Source: Hepatocystis sp. ex Piliocolobus tephrosceles
Taxonomy: Eukaryota > Apicomplexa > Aconoidasida > Haemosporida > Plasmodiidae
Reading direction: 5' to 3'
DNA length: 12,748 bases
Assembly: GCA_902459845.2 (NCBI GenBank)
Contig: CABPSV020000590.1
Span: 1-12,748 of the forward strand
Shown: positions 10,267-12,748 of the stretch, piece after piece
Numbering within the stretch: the first letter of the stretch is position 1
Layout: each line of letters opens with the position of its first letter
Translations under genes and position numbers: made by a program
The notes under the pieces: generated by a model
Database searches by the model: none
What the model saw: only the letters and a program-made list of their open reading frames with translations
Told to the model about the DNA's origin: nothing

Positions 10267-12748
10267 GGAAGTAGTAATTGTGACTACCATTTACTAAACA
10301 TTAACAACAATCTTGAAAAATTAAAAAAAAAATCAGCATTATATCTTTTTGAGTCTTATAATACAAAACAAGAAATAGAAAATACATTGATAAAAAAAGA
10401 GGAACCTAGTAATAGTAGTAGTAGTAATAGACAAAAATCATATCCTATAAGAAATGTAAGAAAAGTAAACAAAGGAAAAAAATATAAAACATCAATGATT
10501 ATATCAAATTTATCAAAAGAAGTATTAAAAAATGACAATCTATTAAGTAATTTATCATATGAAAATTTATATATAATGAATAATAATTTACAAAATAATG
10601 AACAAATAATATATAATAATGAAATAAATCATATACTTTGTAACAAAAAGGTTTTAGAACCAACATTAAACAATGTTACTAAAATTACAAATGGAAATAC
10701 TTTTAATGACGGAAATACTTTTAATGACGGAAATACTTGTAATGACGGAAATAATTGTAATGACGGAAATACTTGTAATGACGGAAATACTTGTAATGAC
10801 GATTTTTATATAAGTAATGATAAAAAAAAATTAACGAAAAGGAAAAAACAAAAACCGTTAAATAATGATAAATGTAATAATTTAAACAATAACAATAATG
10901 ACAATAATGACAATAATGATAATAATGAAAATAATGATAATAATGATAATAATGACAATAAAGACAATAATGACAATAATATTAATAATAATGTTACTAG
11001 TAATATAATTAATGAACAAAATAACTTAGTTATTAATAATGTTGATCACTGTGCTGATTATTATACTGATCACTATGCTGATGACAATGAAGATTCTATA
11101 AAATTAAATAGTAATATACTTAAAACAGTTGATAATTTATTAAATAGTACATCTTCACTAACACAATATAAAATACAAAATGATAAAGGTACTGATAGTA
11201 CTAATAAGGAAAAGTTACAACCTTGTAACGAGAAAATACTTCACTCAAAAAGGAATAAAAATATGAGTAACATAAAAAAAAATAGTATAATTAGTAAGAG
11301 TAATAGTAGGTGTAAGAATAGGGGTGGCAAAAACGTGGGAGGCAATGATGACAACAATAATAATAATGTAATTGGGAGTAATGTAAATAATAATGTAAAT
11401 AATAATAATGAAAATAATAATAATGTAAATAATAATGTAAATAATAATAATAATGAAAATAATAATAATGAAAATAATAATAATGAAAATAATAATAATG
11501 TAAATAATAATAATAATGAAAATGGGAGTAATGAGAATAACAGTAACAATATTGGCAATGATAACAGTGACAACAATAGTAGTAGTAACAATAGTAGTAG
11601 TAACAATAGTAGTAGTAACAGTAGTAGTAGTAACAATAGTAGTAGTAACAATAGTAGTAGTAACAATAGTAGTAGTAACAGTAGTAAAAATTTACCTTTT
11701 ATGCTTGCAAAAAATAATGAATATAATAATGTTTATCAACCAACATCTTCTCCTTCTAAAATATATAACACAAGTAATAACAATAATAATATTTCTTTAA
11801 CCGTTGCACCCACATCAGATTCTACTATCAATCATCCTCTTAATTTTAACCCCAACATTAACCCAAATGTAAATACTAATTTTAATTATATTTCTAATTA
11901 TAATCCTAGGACTATTTTTACTTTTACAAAGACTTCTACTATTGCATCCCAAAATATTAATCCTACTAATGACACTACCACCACTAATGTTAACAATAAT
12001 AATGATAACAATAATAATGTTAACAATAATAATGTTAACAATAATAATGTTAACAATAATAATGTTAACAATAATAATGTTAACAGTAATAATAATAATA
12101 ATAATAGTAGTAATAATAACAATTCGTTTTATGATTCAAATGACTCGGTCCTACAACAATTGGCTATAAAAAATCAATTAAATAACCAACAGCCAATACA
12201 AAAAGAAATGTTGTCAAATATTGGAACAAAAATATTACTATCTTCTTTAAATAATAATTCATTAAAAGATCAAAAACAATTTTCTATGTTTATAGAAAAC
12301 CAACAAAGAAATCACAGTATACCACTAACATCAGCCGGATTAATGTTATGTACCAAAATAAAAAATAAAAATGATGAAAATATATATTTTATGAAAAATG
12401 CAACACCTCATAATACTCATTTTTCATCATCACATGGTTCAAATTCAAACATAACTGAGAACAATGTTGTTAGACAAGGGGTTTATAATGAACAGGTAAT
12501 AAATAATCAGTATATAAAAAATACCAATAATAAAAATGATTGTAATAATAAAAATTGTTGTAATAATAAAAATGATTGTAGTAATAAAAATTGTTGTAAT
12601 AATTATAAGAGTAACTGTACTATTAACACTAGTAGTAGTAGTAGTAATAGCAGTAGTAATAATAATAATAATAGTAATAATAATAATAATAATAATAATA
12701 GTAATAATAATAATAATAATAGTAATAATAATAATAATAATAATAATG
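1..12748 (+). CDS. Giant HSA-SANT protein, EAF1/Vid21-like (putative NuA4 scaffold), partial at both ends
   Basis: Frame 1 is open over the whole window (4,249 codons, no stop), so neither start nor stop is visible; the first in-frame ATG is at 70, but the frame is already open before it and the true start is probably upstream. Seen: an HSA domain at residues about 745-808, a SANT/Myb-like domain in two pieces (1941-1961 and about 2202-2243), several basic clusters resembling nuclear localisation signals, and long Asn, Ser, Asn/Glu and Asn/Asp tracts. Known: HSA domains bind actin and actin-related proteins; HSA plus SANT without a SNF2 ATPase typifies Eaf1/Vid21, which holds together the NuA4 histone H4/H2A acetyltransferase complex. 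No helicase motifs occur between the two domains, which argues against Swr1, Ino80 or EP400. Inference: a nuclear chromatin scaffold. Hydrophobic N-terminal stretches do not fit this simply. Coding status is near certain; the EAF1-like assignment is probable, resting on motif recall rather than a search. Confidence 0.9.
70..1340 (+). other. N-terminal complex-composition region with hydrophobic stretches
   Basis: Residues about 24-447 are not simple repeats: they hold Cys, His, Trp and scattered charges. Three stretches are strongly hydrophobic: residues 61-78 (around LILIVLLIF), 164-193 (aromatic/Ile-rich, around FFVMLTCIEIYYLIIIYNV) and 331-341 (FTVVLIFFSLW). Two are long enough to be membrane spans, which is odd for a nuclear scaffold; they may instead be buried helices, or the first two may be removed by splicing (GTAAGT at 101 and a poly-T/AG at 604 are in phase). 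Lys-rich stretches made by long A runs separate them. I recognise no family here. The second half (residues 380-440) ends in VRPRCMKM, just before the Asn/Ser tract. Confidence 0.6.
101..604 (+). other. Possible in-frame intron/exitron (low confidence)
   Basis: A textbook donor GTAAGT at 101 and an acceptor made of a T run followed by AG at 603-604 enclose 504 bases, a multiple of three. Both ends fall after the first base of a codon, so splicing would keep the frame and remove both long hydrophobic segments. Against it: 168 codons without a stop is very unlikely for ordinary AT-rich intron sequence, so this would have to be an exonic (exitron-like) intron, or not an intron at all. Confidence 0.2.
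1345..1674 (+). repeat. Asn/Ser/Asp low-complexity tract with (AAC)22
   Basis: Starting at Met-Ser-Asn-Asn, the protein becomes almost pure Asn, Ser, Gly and Asp. Longer imperfect units are visible, such as SNINGNNSNN twice (near 1393 and 1441) and NDNGSSNNN twice (near 1471 and 1501). A pure run of 22 AAC codons spans 1558-1623, then Asn-Ser-Ser-Ser-Ser leads out. Probably a disordered linker; the pure run is a microsatellite expected to vary in length between strains. Confidence 0.93.
1681..1866 (+). other. Highly charged Lys/Glu/Asp linker
   Basis: Residues 561-622 alternate acidic and basic residues (DDDEND, KEDKEEKKKE, then KENKENKEND). No hydrophobic core is visible. It could form charged helix or be disordered; it separates the Asn tract from the I-E-P repeat and NLS-like cluster. 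Confidence 0.7.
1870..1929 (+). repeat. Ile-acid/Gly-Pro tripeptide repeat (IEP/IGP/IDP)
   Basis: A 9-nt repeat encodes IES-IEP-IGP-IEP-IDP-IEP-VG at residues 624-643. It is the most proline-rich short stretch of the protein and has relatively GC-rich codons (GGGCCC at 1891). Periodic proline every third residue suggests an extended, polyproline-like peptide. The same words return once just before the HSA domain (KPIEPITNF, near 2218-2244). Confidence 0.85.
1930..1950 (+). other. NLS-like basic cluster KKRKLDK
   Basis: Residues 644-650 read KKRKLDK directly after PVG, a good match to the classical monopartite nuclear localisation pattern K-K/R-X-K/R. It supports a nuclear protein. Further basic clusters occur near 3691-3735, 4732-4812, 8488-8526, 10081-10105 and 10822-10854. 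Confidence 0.55.
2233..2424 (+). other. HSA (helicase/SANT-associated) domain
   Basis: Residues about 745-808. The HSA signature is visible: L755, E758, W761-M762, D765, E768/E769, R771-W772-K773, i.e. KEIIWMSIDYYEEKRWKK, followed by a helix-forming stretch rich in charged and aromatic residues (SQRFSYFINNHFEEKKK). Known: HSA domains of Eaf1/Vid21, EP400, Swr1, Ino80 and Snf2-type proteins form a long helix on which actin and actin-related proteins assemble. Inference: this segment recruits the actin/Arp4-like module. A second helix-like stretch (SNSIKMFWFFILNEIRPDL, about residues 804-822) follows and may be a post-HSA element. This is the best-supported domain in the window. Confidence 0.82.
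2641..2760 (+). repeat. Asn/Ser/Asp low-complexity tract
   Basis: Residues 881-920 are nearly all Asn, Ser, Asp and Thr, mainly AAT, AAC and AGT codons, without a dominant long period. A likely disordered spacer after the HSA region. Confidence 0.9.
2761..3252 (+). other. Mixed-composition linker with a more complex island (about 3031-3237)
   Basis: The first part is polar and unremarkable. Residues about 1011-1079 are more complex, with Cys, Met, Trp and Tyr: a stretch around CKIVINPGGSRY, then HPEIIKLKDEKCMMEE and YYYEQFIKNMWENTSKEVL. The second looks helical and could be a short interaction segment. I recognise no family. Confidence 0.45.
3253..3318 (+). repeat. 33-nt tandem duplication (NNNIYNTVGG-Y/S)
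   Basis: Units 3253-3285 and 3286-3318 encode NNNIYNTVGGY and NNNIYNTVGGS, differing only at the last codons. The near identity at nucleotide level marks a recent duplication that kept the frame. Confidence 0.88.
3443..3532 (+). other. Possible 90-nt in-frame intron/exitron; hydrophobic patch
   Basis: Within polar surroundings, residues about 1163-1177 read SLYIYCFLFVSIYLL. The DNA is locally T-rich and ends in TTTACCTTTTAG (3521-3532), like a Plasmodium 3' splice site; GTAATG at 3443 is in the same codon phase, giving 90 bases (30 codons). Splicing would join Asn-Met to Asn-Ser-Asn-Glu-His and delete the patch. No stop lies inside, so it may simply be coding. Too short for a convincing membrane span. 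Confidence 0.3.
3691..3735 (+). other. Lys/His-rich basic cluster with A13 run
   Basis: Residues 1231-1245 read KKKKIKKNKKHSHKK. It could serve as a nuclear localisation or nucleic-acid-contacting patch. The DNA contains a run of 13 A (3691-3703), a site prone to length error. Confidence 0.5.
3937..3996 (+). repeat. KELN/RELN tetrapeptide array (12-nt unit, 5 copies)
   Basis: Five perfect in-frame 12-nt units encode KELN, KELN, RELN, KELN, RELN, with a partial K-L-N unit before and KD after. AAA/AGA switches alternate Lys and Arg. Leu every four residues with flanking charge suggests helix-forming repeats. Confidence 0.93.
4021..4344 (+). repeat. Tyr/Asn-rich prion-like tract
   Basis: Residues about 1341-1448 are dominated by Asn and Tyr, with Asp, Glu and Lys, for example YNNNYYHYDNYNNYNNNNY and ENYENYENYNND. 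There is no fixed period. Tyr spaced through Asn-rich disorder is the composition of prion-like, self-associating domains; whether it condenses or aggregates cannot be told from sequence. An acidic tail (DDSDNSDNSDD) closes it at 4354-4386. Confidence 0.8.
4390..4734 (+). other. Complex-composition island between HSA and SANT
   Basis: Residues about 1464-1578 contain Pro, Cys-free hydrophobic and aromatic residues in a globular-like mix: LTLSPSSHNLDVKELFLISY, then HIFEYLNDMKEKYVNIYMNN, IYPFEFHYIDNFYKDIHLPL and EYTFFIYLFYLKNSHYILKK. It is likely a conserved, folded or partner-binding segment of the region linking HSA to SANT. I do not recognise a family and see no ATPase motif. Confidence 0.5.
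4732..4812 (+). other. Bipartite NLS-like basic region
   Basis: Two basic clusters, KKEKKKRKK (about 1578-1586) and KKRTPKRKLNK (about 1597-1607), lie 10-11 residues apart. This spacing suits a bipartite nuclear localisation signal, and the second cluster is a good monopartite one. A run of 12 A (4739-4750) lies within. Confidence 0.55.
4825..5205 (+). repeat. Asn-Glu array: EN dipeptides, then 19 units of (M/V)(N/K)EN
   Basis: From 4825 the protein alternates Glu and Asn, is interrupted by Lys/Gly-containing variants (4876-4944), then forms 19 consecutive perfect-length 12-nt units at 4969-5196. Each encodes Met or Val, Asn or Lys, Glu, Asn. Later units mostly alternate MNEN and MKEN, a 24-nt higher-order period. 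The array breaks at VKEIKKN. It places a hydrophobic residue every four positions on a charged/polar background, compatible with long single-helix formation. Confidence 0.95.
5338..5460 (+). other. Lys/Glu charged linker
   Basis: Residues about 1780-1820 hold KVEKIGSSEEKRG, then DEKEKEKEKEKIDEEKNEE. Alternating charge without hydrophobic residues suggests an extended charged helix or disorder. Confidence 0.65.
5551..5628 (+). repeat. (AAC)26 microsatellite encoding Asn26
   Basis: Twenty-six consecutive identical AAC codons, flanked by Ile-Asp and Tyr-Asn-Lys-Asp. No interrupting AAT, unlike most Asn runs here. The opposite strand is open as poly-Leu or poly-Val, which is only a shadow. Confidence 0.97.
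5821..5883 (+). other. SANT/Myb-like domain, first helix
   Basis: Right after a Lys run (A12 at 5809-5820), residues 1941-1961 read PEWTNDEMTFLLILTKTYMN. This matches the start of Myb/SANT repeats, W-T-x-x-E-x-x-x-L, with W1943 as the first core Trp and E1947 and L1951/L1952 in the helix. The remaining helices are not adjacent: they resume near residue 2202 after a long insertion. Confidence 0.68.
5884..6597 (+). other. About 240-residue insertion inside the SANT domain
   Basis: Residues about 1962-2199 are polar, Lys/Asn-rich and low in hydrophobic core residues, ending with a 14-unit pentapeptide array. Normal SANT loops here are a few to about twenty residues, so this is a lineage-specific expansion. 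It is in frame with no stop. It may loop out of the fold without disrupting it, as many Plasmodium insertions do. Confidence 0.6.
6343..6552 (+). repeat. Pentapeptide array, SENI(T/I) decaying to xEE(I/V)K (14 units of 15 nt)
   Basis: Units: SENIT and SENII alternate three times (30-nt super-period), then SENMI, SEEIK, LEKIK, LEEIN, PEEVK, FAEVK, SGAME and SEEIG. The reading frame and 5-residue spacing persist throughout. The 5' half is nearly identical in DNA while the 3' half has drifted, showing older copies. It lies in the SANT insertion. Confidence 0.9.
6601..6732 (+). other. SANT/Myb-like domain, second and third helices
   Basis: Residues about 2202-2243: INWNIISLVLTSYNKITHFYEINRSPNECKKKFNTLI read in order. 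W2207-N-I-I-S is the second-helix Trp pattern, and R2227-S-P-N-E-C-K-K-K-F2236 is the third helix. Established family knowledge: EP400/Domino/Eaf1-type SANT domains carry N-W-D-L-(V/I)-(S/A) and (Y)RSP-K-Q-C-R-x-R-(Y/F), which this resembles closely. Together with W1943-T-N-D-E it forms one complete three-helix repeat. In NuA4 scaffolds this module contributes to complex assembly and histone-tail binding. Confidence 0.75.
6781..6921 (+). other. Post-SANT basic helix
   Basis: Residues about 2261-2307: KKPLKKLKFHSVFS, then LIDTFTKYMKKKIKKYKERK. EP400/Eaf1-like proteins also have a conserved basic segment just after SANT, with a K-H-x-S-V-L-like word and a Lys/Arg helix; the correspondence here (KFHSVFS) is suggestive only. 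Probably a helix contacting partner subunits or nucleic acid. Confidence 0.5.
6931..7710 (+). other. Polar linker with short hydrophobic motifs
   Basis: No domain recognised. A few motif-like islands stand out from the Asn/Lys background: DPIQYIDPNNEHFL (near 7126), KMNNKMNNFFLDRKRNLIRN (near 7366) and an acidic stretch LTLNDIFSEFSECTNE (near 7441) followed by Asp/Ser-rich sequence. The last resembles short acidic-hydrophobic interaction motifs by composition only. Confidence 0.4.
7720..7761 (+). repeat. 21-nt tandem duplication (GNNNM-S/G-D)
   Basis: Units 7720-7740 and 7741-7761 encode GNNNMSD and GNNNMGD, followed by a partial third Gly-Asn. Only one base differs (AGT to GGT). Confidence 0.85.
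7969..8004 (+). repeat. NNEQ/NNDH tetrapeptide repeat (3 copies)
   Basis: Three 12-nt units encode NNEQ, NNEQ and NNDH, after the small hydrophobic island FSLFGHIFPGFV (7924-7959). That island, with two Phe-Pro/Gly turns, is out of character with the surrounding polar sequence and may be a short binding motif. Confidence 0.8.
8125..8169 (+). repeat. KVDDN pentapeptide repeat (3 copies)
   Basis: Three perfect 15-nt copies of AAAGTTGACGACAAT, preceded by diverged KDSKVKDK units and followed by KE. Confidence 0.9.
8335..8466 (+). repeat. QK(A/E)GQDEE octapeptide repeat (5 units plus partial)
   Basis: 24-nt units: QKAGQDEE three times (8335-8406), then QKEGQDEE, QKEGQSET and a partial QKEGH. 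The Ala/Glu position changes in order along the array (GCA, GCA, GCG, GAG, GAA, GAG). This is the only Gln-containing tandem array. An acidic, Gln-rich block is followed at once by a Lys block. Confidence 0.92.
8488..8526 (+). other. Poly-Lys block with A15 run
   Basis: Residues about 2830-2842 are KGKKKQKKKKRKKKL, encoded with a run of 15 A at 8501-8515. Strongly NLS-like or nucleic-acid-binding in character. A single-base error here would shift the frame, but the frame stays open on both sides. Confidence 0.6.
8527..9340 (+). other. Second complex island, unrecognised (possibly folded, helical)
   Basis: Residues about 2843-3113 have globular-like composition: KSRALKRCLYLICKNKKK, VNAFLSLLKNKYIM, IEIFLKKIKPIMGYYYEPEI, FLKEIDNEFLIFIENIIEY, then IVKEFANQILNYVPYV, TLINQILLADYILQKLKIFP and INNLLLESQLQTYANHI. 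Regular hydrophobic spacing suggests several helices. A polar loop and the IEN array interrupt it. I recognise no family. It is the largest uncharacterised candidate domain of the window and a good target for structure prediction. Confidence 0.5.
9061..9105 (+). repeat. IEN tripeptide repeat (4 copies plus IEE)
   Basis: Four 9-nt units ATAGAAAAC/T then ATAGAAGAA, inserted in the second complex island as a loop. Confidence 0.88.
9352..9519 (+). repeat. Poly-Ser tract, mainly (AGT)n
   Basis: Residues about 3118-3173 are mostly Ser, with Asn, Gly and two Arg. AGT dominates, with nine in a row at 9436-9462. The two CGT codons (9430, 9463) and GGT/GGC codons are single-base neighbours of AGT. The complementary strand is open as Leu/Thr runs, a shadow. 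Confidence 0.93.
9823..9942 (+). repeat. DNR(R/H)S pentapeptide array (8 units of 15 nt)
   Basis: Eight consecutive 15-nt units: two DNRRS (CGT) then six DNRHS (CAT), otherwise identical in DNA. A partial unit, GATAATAAA, follows. The near-perfect identity suggests recent expansion. The protein segment alternates acidic and basic residues with a Ser at each unit end. Confidence 0.96.
10072..10107 (+). other. Lys-rich basic cluster
   Basis: KNSKKKKKEKKESY, near residues 3358-3370. NLS-like composition. Confidence 0.4.
10141..10191 (+). other. Cys/His cluster C-x5-CH-x-C-x5-CH
   Basis: Residues C3381, C3387, H3388, C3390, C3396 and H3397 lie within 17 positions of Asn/Asp-rich sequence (DCHGCNGYNDCHDG). 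Internal symmetry (DCH...DCH) suggests a small duplication. Four Cys and two His so close could bind a metal ion, but no known zinc-finger spacing is recognised and the surroundings are low-complexity. Confidence 0.5.
10225..10266 (+). repeat. (AAT)13-AAC Asn run
   Basis: Thirteen AAT codons then one AAC, encoding Asn14. This is the longest pure AAT microsatellite seen in the window, contrasting with the two pure AAC runs. Confidence 0.93.
10309..10680 (+). other. Third complex island with a basic motif
   Basis: Residues about 3437-3560: LEKLKKKSALYLFESYNTKQ, EIENTLIKKEEPSN, then a basic stretch KSYPIRNVRKVNKGKKYKTS and IISNLSKEVLKNDNLLSNLS. Helical propensity is apparent and the basic stretch could contact nucleic acid or act as NLS. 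No family recognised. Confidence 0.4.
10693..10800 (+). repeat. GNT(F/C)ND hexapeptide array (6 units of 18 nt)
   Basis: Units: GNTFND, GNTFND, GNTCND, GNNCND, GNTCND, GNTCND. Phe (TTT) changes to Cys (TGT) by one base, then the Cys form was amplified, giving four Cys six residues apart. An Asp-Phe follows. Confidence 0.95.
10879..10991 (+). repeat. Asn-Asn-Asp (9-nt) repeat tract
   Basis: AACAATGAC/AATAATGAT-type units encode NND, with NNE and NKD variants. Acidic residue every third position; likely disordered. Confidence 0.9.
10992..11340 (+). other. Mixed polar linker
   Basis: Contains an imperfect duplication VDHCADYY/TDHYADD (11041-11082), a weak Leu-containing stretch (SNILKTVDNLLNSTSSL, near 11113) and a Lys/Arg/Ser stretch near 11248-11340 ending in Gly (NRGGKNVGG). 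No domain recognised. Confidence 0.4.
11341..11691 (+). repeat. Asn-rich (V/E)NNN(N) tract followed by NNSSS array
   Basis: At 11350-11530 runs of Asn are punctuated by Val or Glu every four to five residues; at 11572-11688 the 15-nt unit AACAATAGTAGTAGT (NNSSS) recurs with some shortened NSSS copies. Both are in frame and likely disordered. Confidence 0.92.
11692..11988 (+). other. Ser/Thr/Pro/Asn linker
   Basis: Residues about 3898-3996 carry the highest Pro and Thr content of the tail (YQPTSSPSK, VAPTSDST, HPLNFNPNINPN, FTFTKTSTIA). Extended and disordered, with several Ser/Thr-Pro or Pro-Ser/Thr sites that could be modified. No domain recognised. Confidence 0.5.
11989..12093 (+). repeat. 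VNNNN pentapeptide array (7 units of 15 nt)
   Basis: GTTAACAATAATAAT units, the second with GAT (Asp) for GTT (Val) and the last with an AGT (Ser). Single-base changes only, so a fairly recent expansion. Confidence 0.93.
12130..12480 (+). other. C-terminal-side complex segment, mildly Gln-enriched
   Basis: Residues about 4044-4160: DSVLQQLAIKNQLNNQQPIQ, KEMLSNIGTKILLSSLNNNS, QFSMFIENQQRNHSIPLTSA, GLMLCTKIKN. Hydrophobic residues recur at helical spacing, and Gln is more frequent than anywhere else, as in the Gln-rich tails of some NuA4 scaffolds; that parallel is weak. Confidence 0.45.
12526..12618 (+). repeat. Cys-bearing (N/S)NKN(D/C)C array (4 units of 18 nt)
   Basis: Units NNKNDC, NNKNCC, NNKNDC, SNKNCC (12526-12597), then NNYKSNC. 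Seven Cys in about 31 residues. Alternation of DC and CC gives a 36-nt super-period. Pattern resembles the GNT(F/C)ND array only in having Cys every six residues. Confidence 0.95.
12631..12748 (+). repeat. Ser/Asn tract running off the window end
   Basis: AGT runs (Ser) pass into AAT runs punctuated by single AGT codons. The frame is still open at the last base, so the gene continues beyond the window. Confidence 0.93.

Noticed and set aside
1..12748. Dictyostelium origin
   Set aside because: Asn-rich, but no poly-Gln runs, and abundant AAA-Lys blocks with Asp/Glu/Asn arrays fit Plasmodium better. Not formally excluded.
1..12748. tRNA, rRNA, promoter or terminator
   Set aside because: The whole window is inside one open reading frame; no RNA-gene structure or gene boundary was seen.

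Overview
The window is extremely AT-rich. One reading frame, frame 1 of the + strand, has no stop codon from base 1 to the end: 4,249 complete codons plus one base, read through line by line. An open frame this long in such AT-rich DNA can only be one giant coding sequence, cut by the window at both ends. Lysine is mostly AAA, Asn runs and Lys blocks are everywhere, and poly-Gln is absent. This points to Plasmodium (an Asn-repeat-rich lineage such as the P. falciparum group or an avian or other AT-rich species) rather than Dictyostelium. I cannot fix the species. All other open frames on either strand, such as poly-Leu, poly-Val and poly-Ile frames opposite AAC or AAT runs, are shadows of the repeats.

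Most of the protein is low-complexity, but it carries two recognisable chromatin modules. An HSA domain lies near residues 745-808 (bases 2233-2424), with the pattern L..E..WM..D...E.RWK. A Myb/SANT-like domain begins with PEWTNDE (residue 1941, base 5821) and ends with W-N-I-I-S ... RSPNECKKKF (residues 2207-2236). No SNF2 ATPase lies between them. HSA plus SANT without an ATPase is the architecture of Eaf1/Vid21, the scaffold of the NuA4 histone acetyltransferase complex; metazoan EP400/Domino is the ATPase-containing relative. I therefore read the gene as a divergent Plasmodium EAF1-like nuclear scaffold. The SANT helices are separated by about 240 inserted residues, and the HSA-to-SANT distance is more than 1,100 residues.

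Layout: 1-69, Gly-Ser repeat. 70-1340, complex N-terminal part with hydrophobic stretches. 1345-1674, Asn/Ser/Asp tract with (AAC)22. 1681-2160, charged linker with an I-E-P repeat and an NLS-like cluster. 2161-2500, HSA. 2640-4380, disordered linkers, with small repeats and a Tyr/Asn-rich tract. 4390-4734, more complex island. 4740-5205, basic cluster and the long (M/V)(N/K)EN array. 5551-5628, (AAC)26. 5809-6930, interrupted SANT and post-SANT basic helix. 6931-8500, linkers and short tandem arrays. 8500-9340, poly-Lys and a second complex island. 9352-10290, Ser, DNR(R/H)S, Cys/His and Asn tracts. 10309-10680, third complex island. 10693-12130, Cys-bearing and Asn/Ser arrays. 12130-12480, slightly Gln-enriched tail segment. 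12526-12748, a second Cys array and Asn/Ser to the window edge.

Points of most interest are the EAF1-like identity, the split SANT domain with a decaying pentapeptide array inside its insertion, the three Cys-bearing tracts in the last third, and two in-frame, T-rich, hydrophobic segments flanked by intron-like GT...AG signals (101-604 and 3443-3532).
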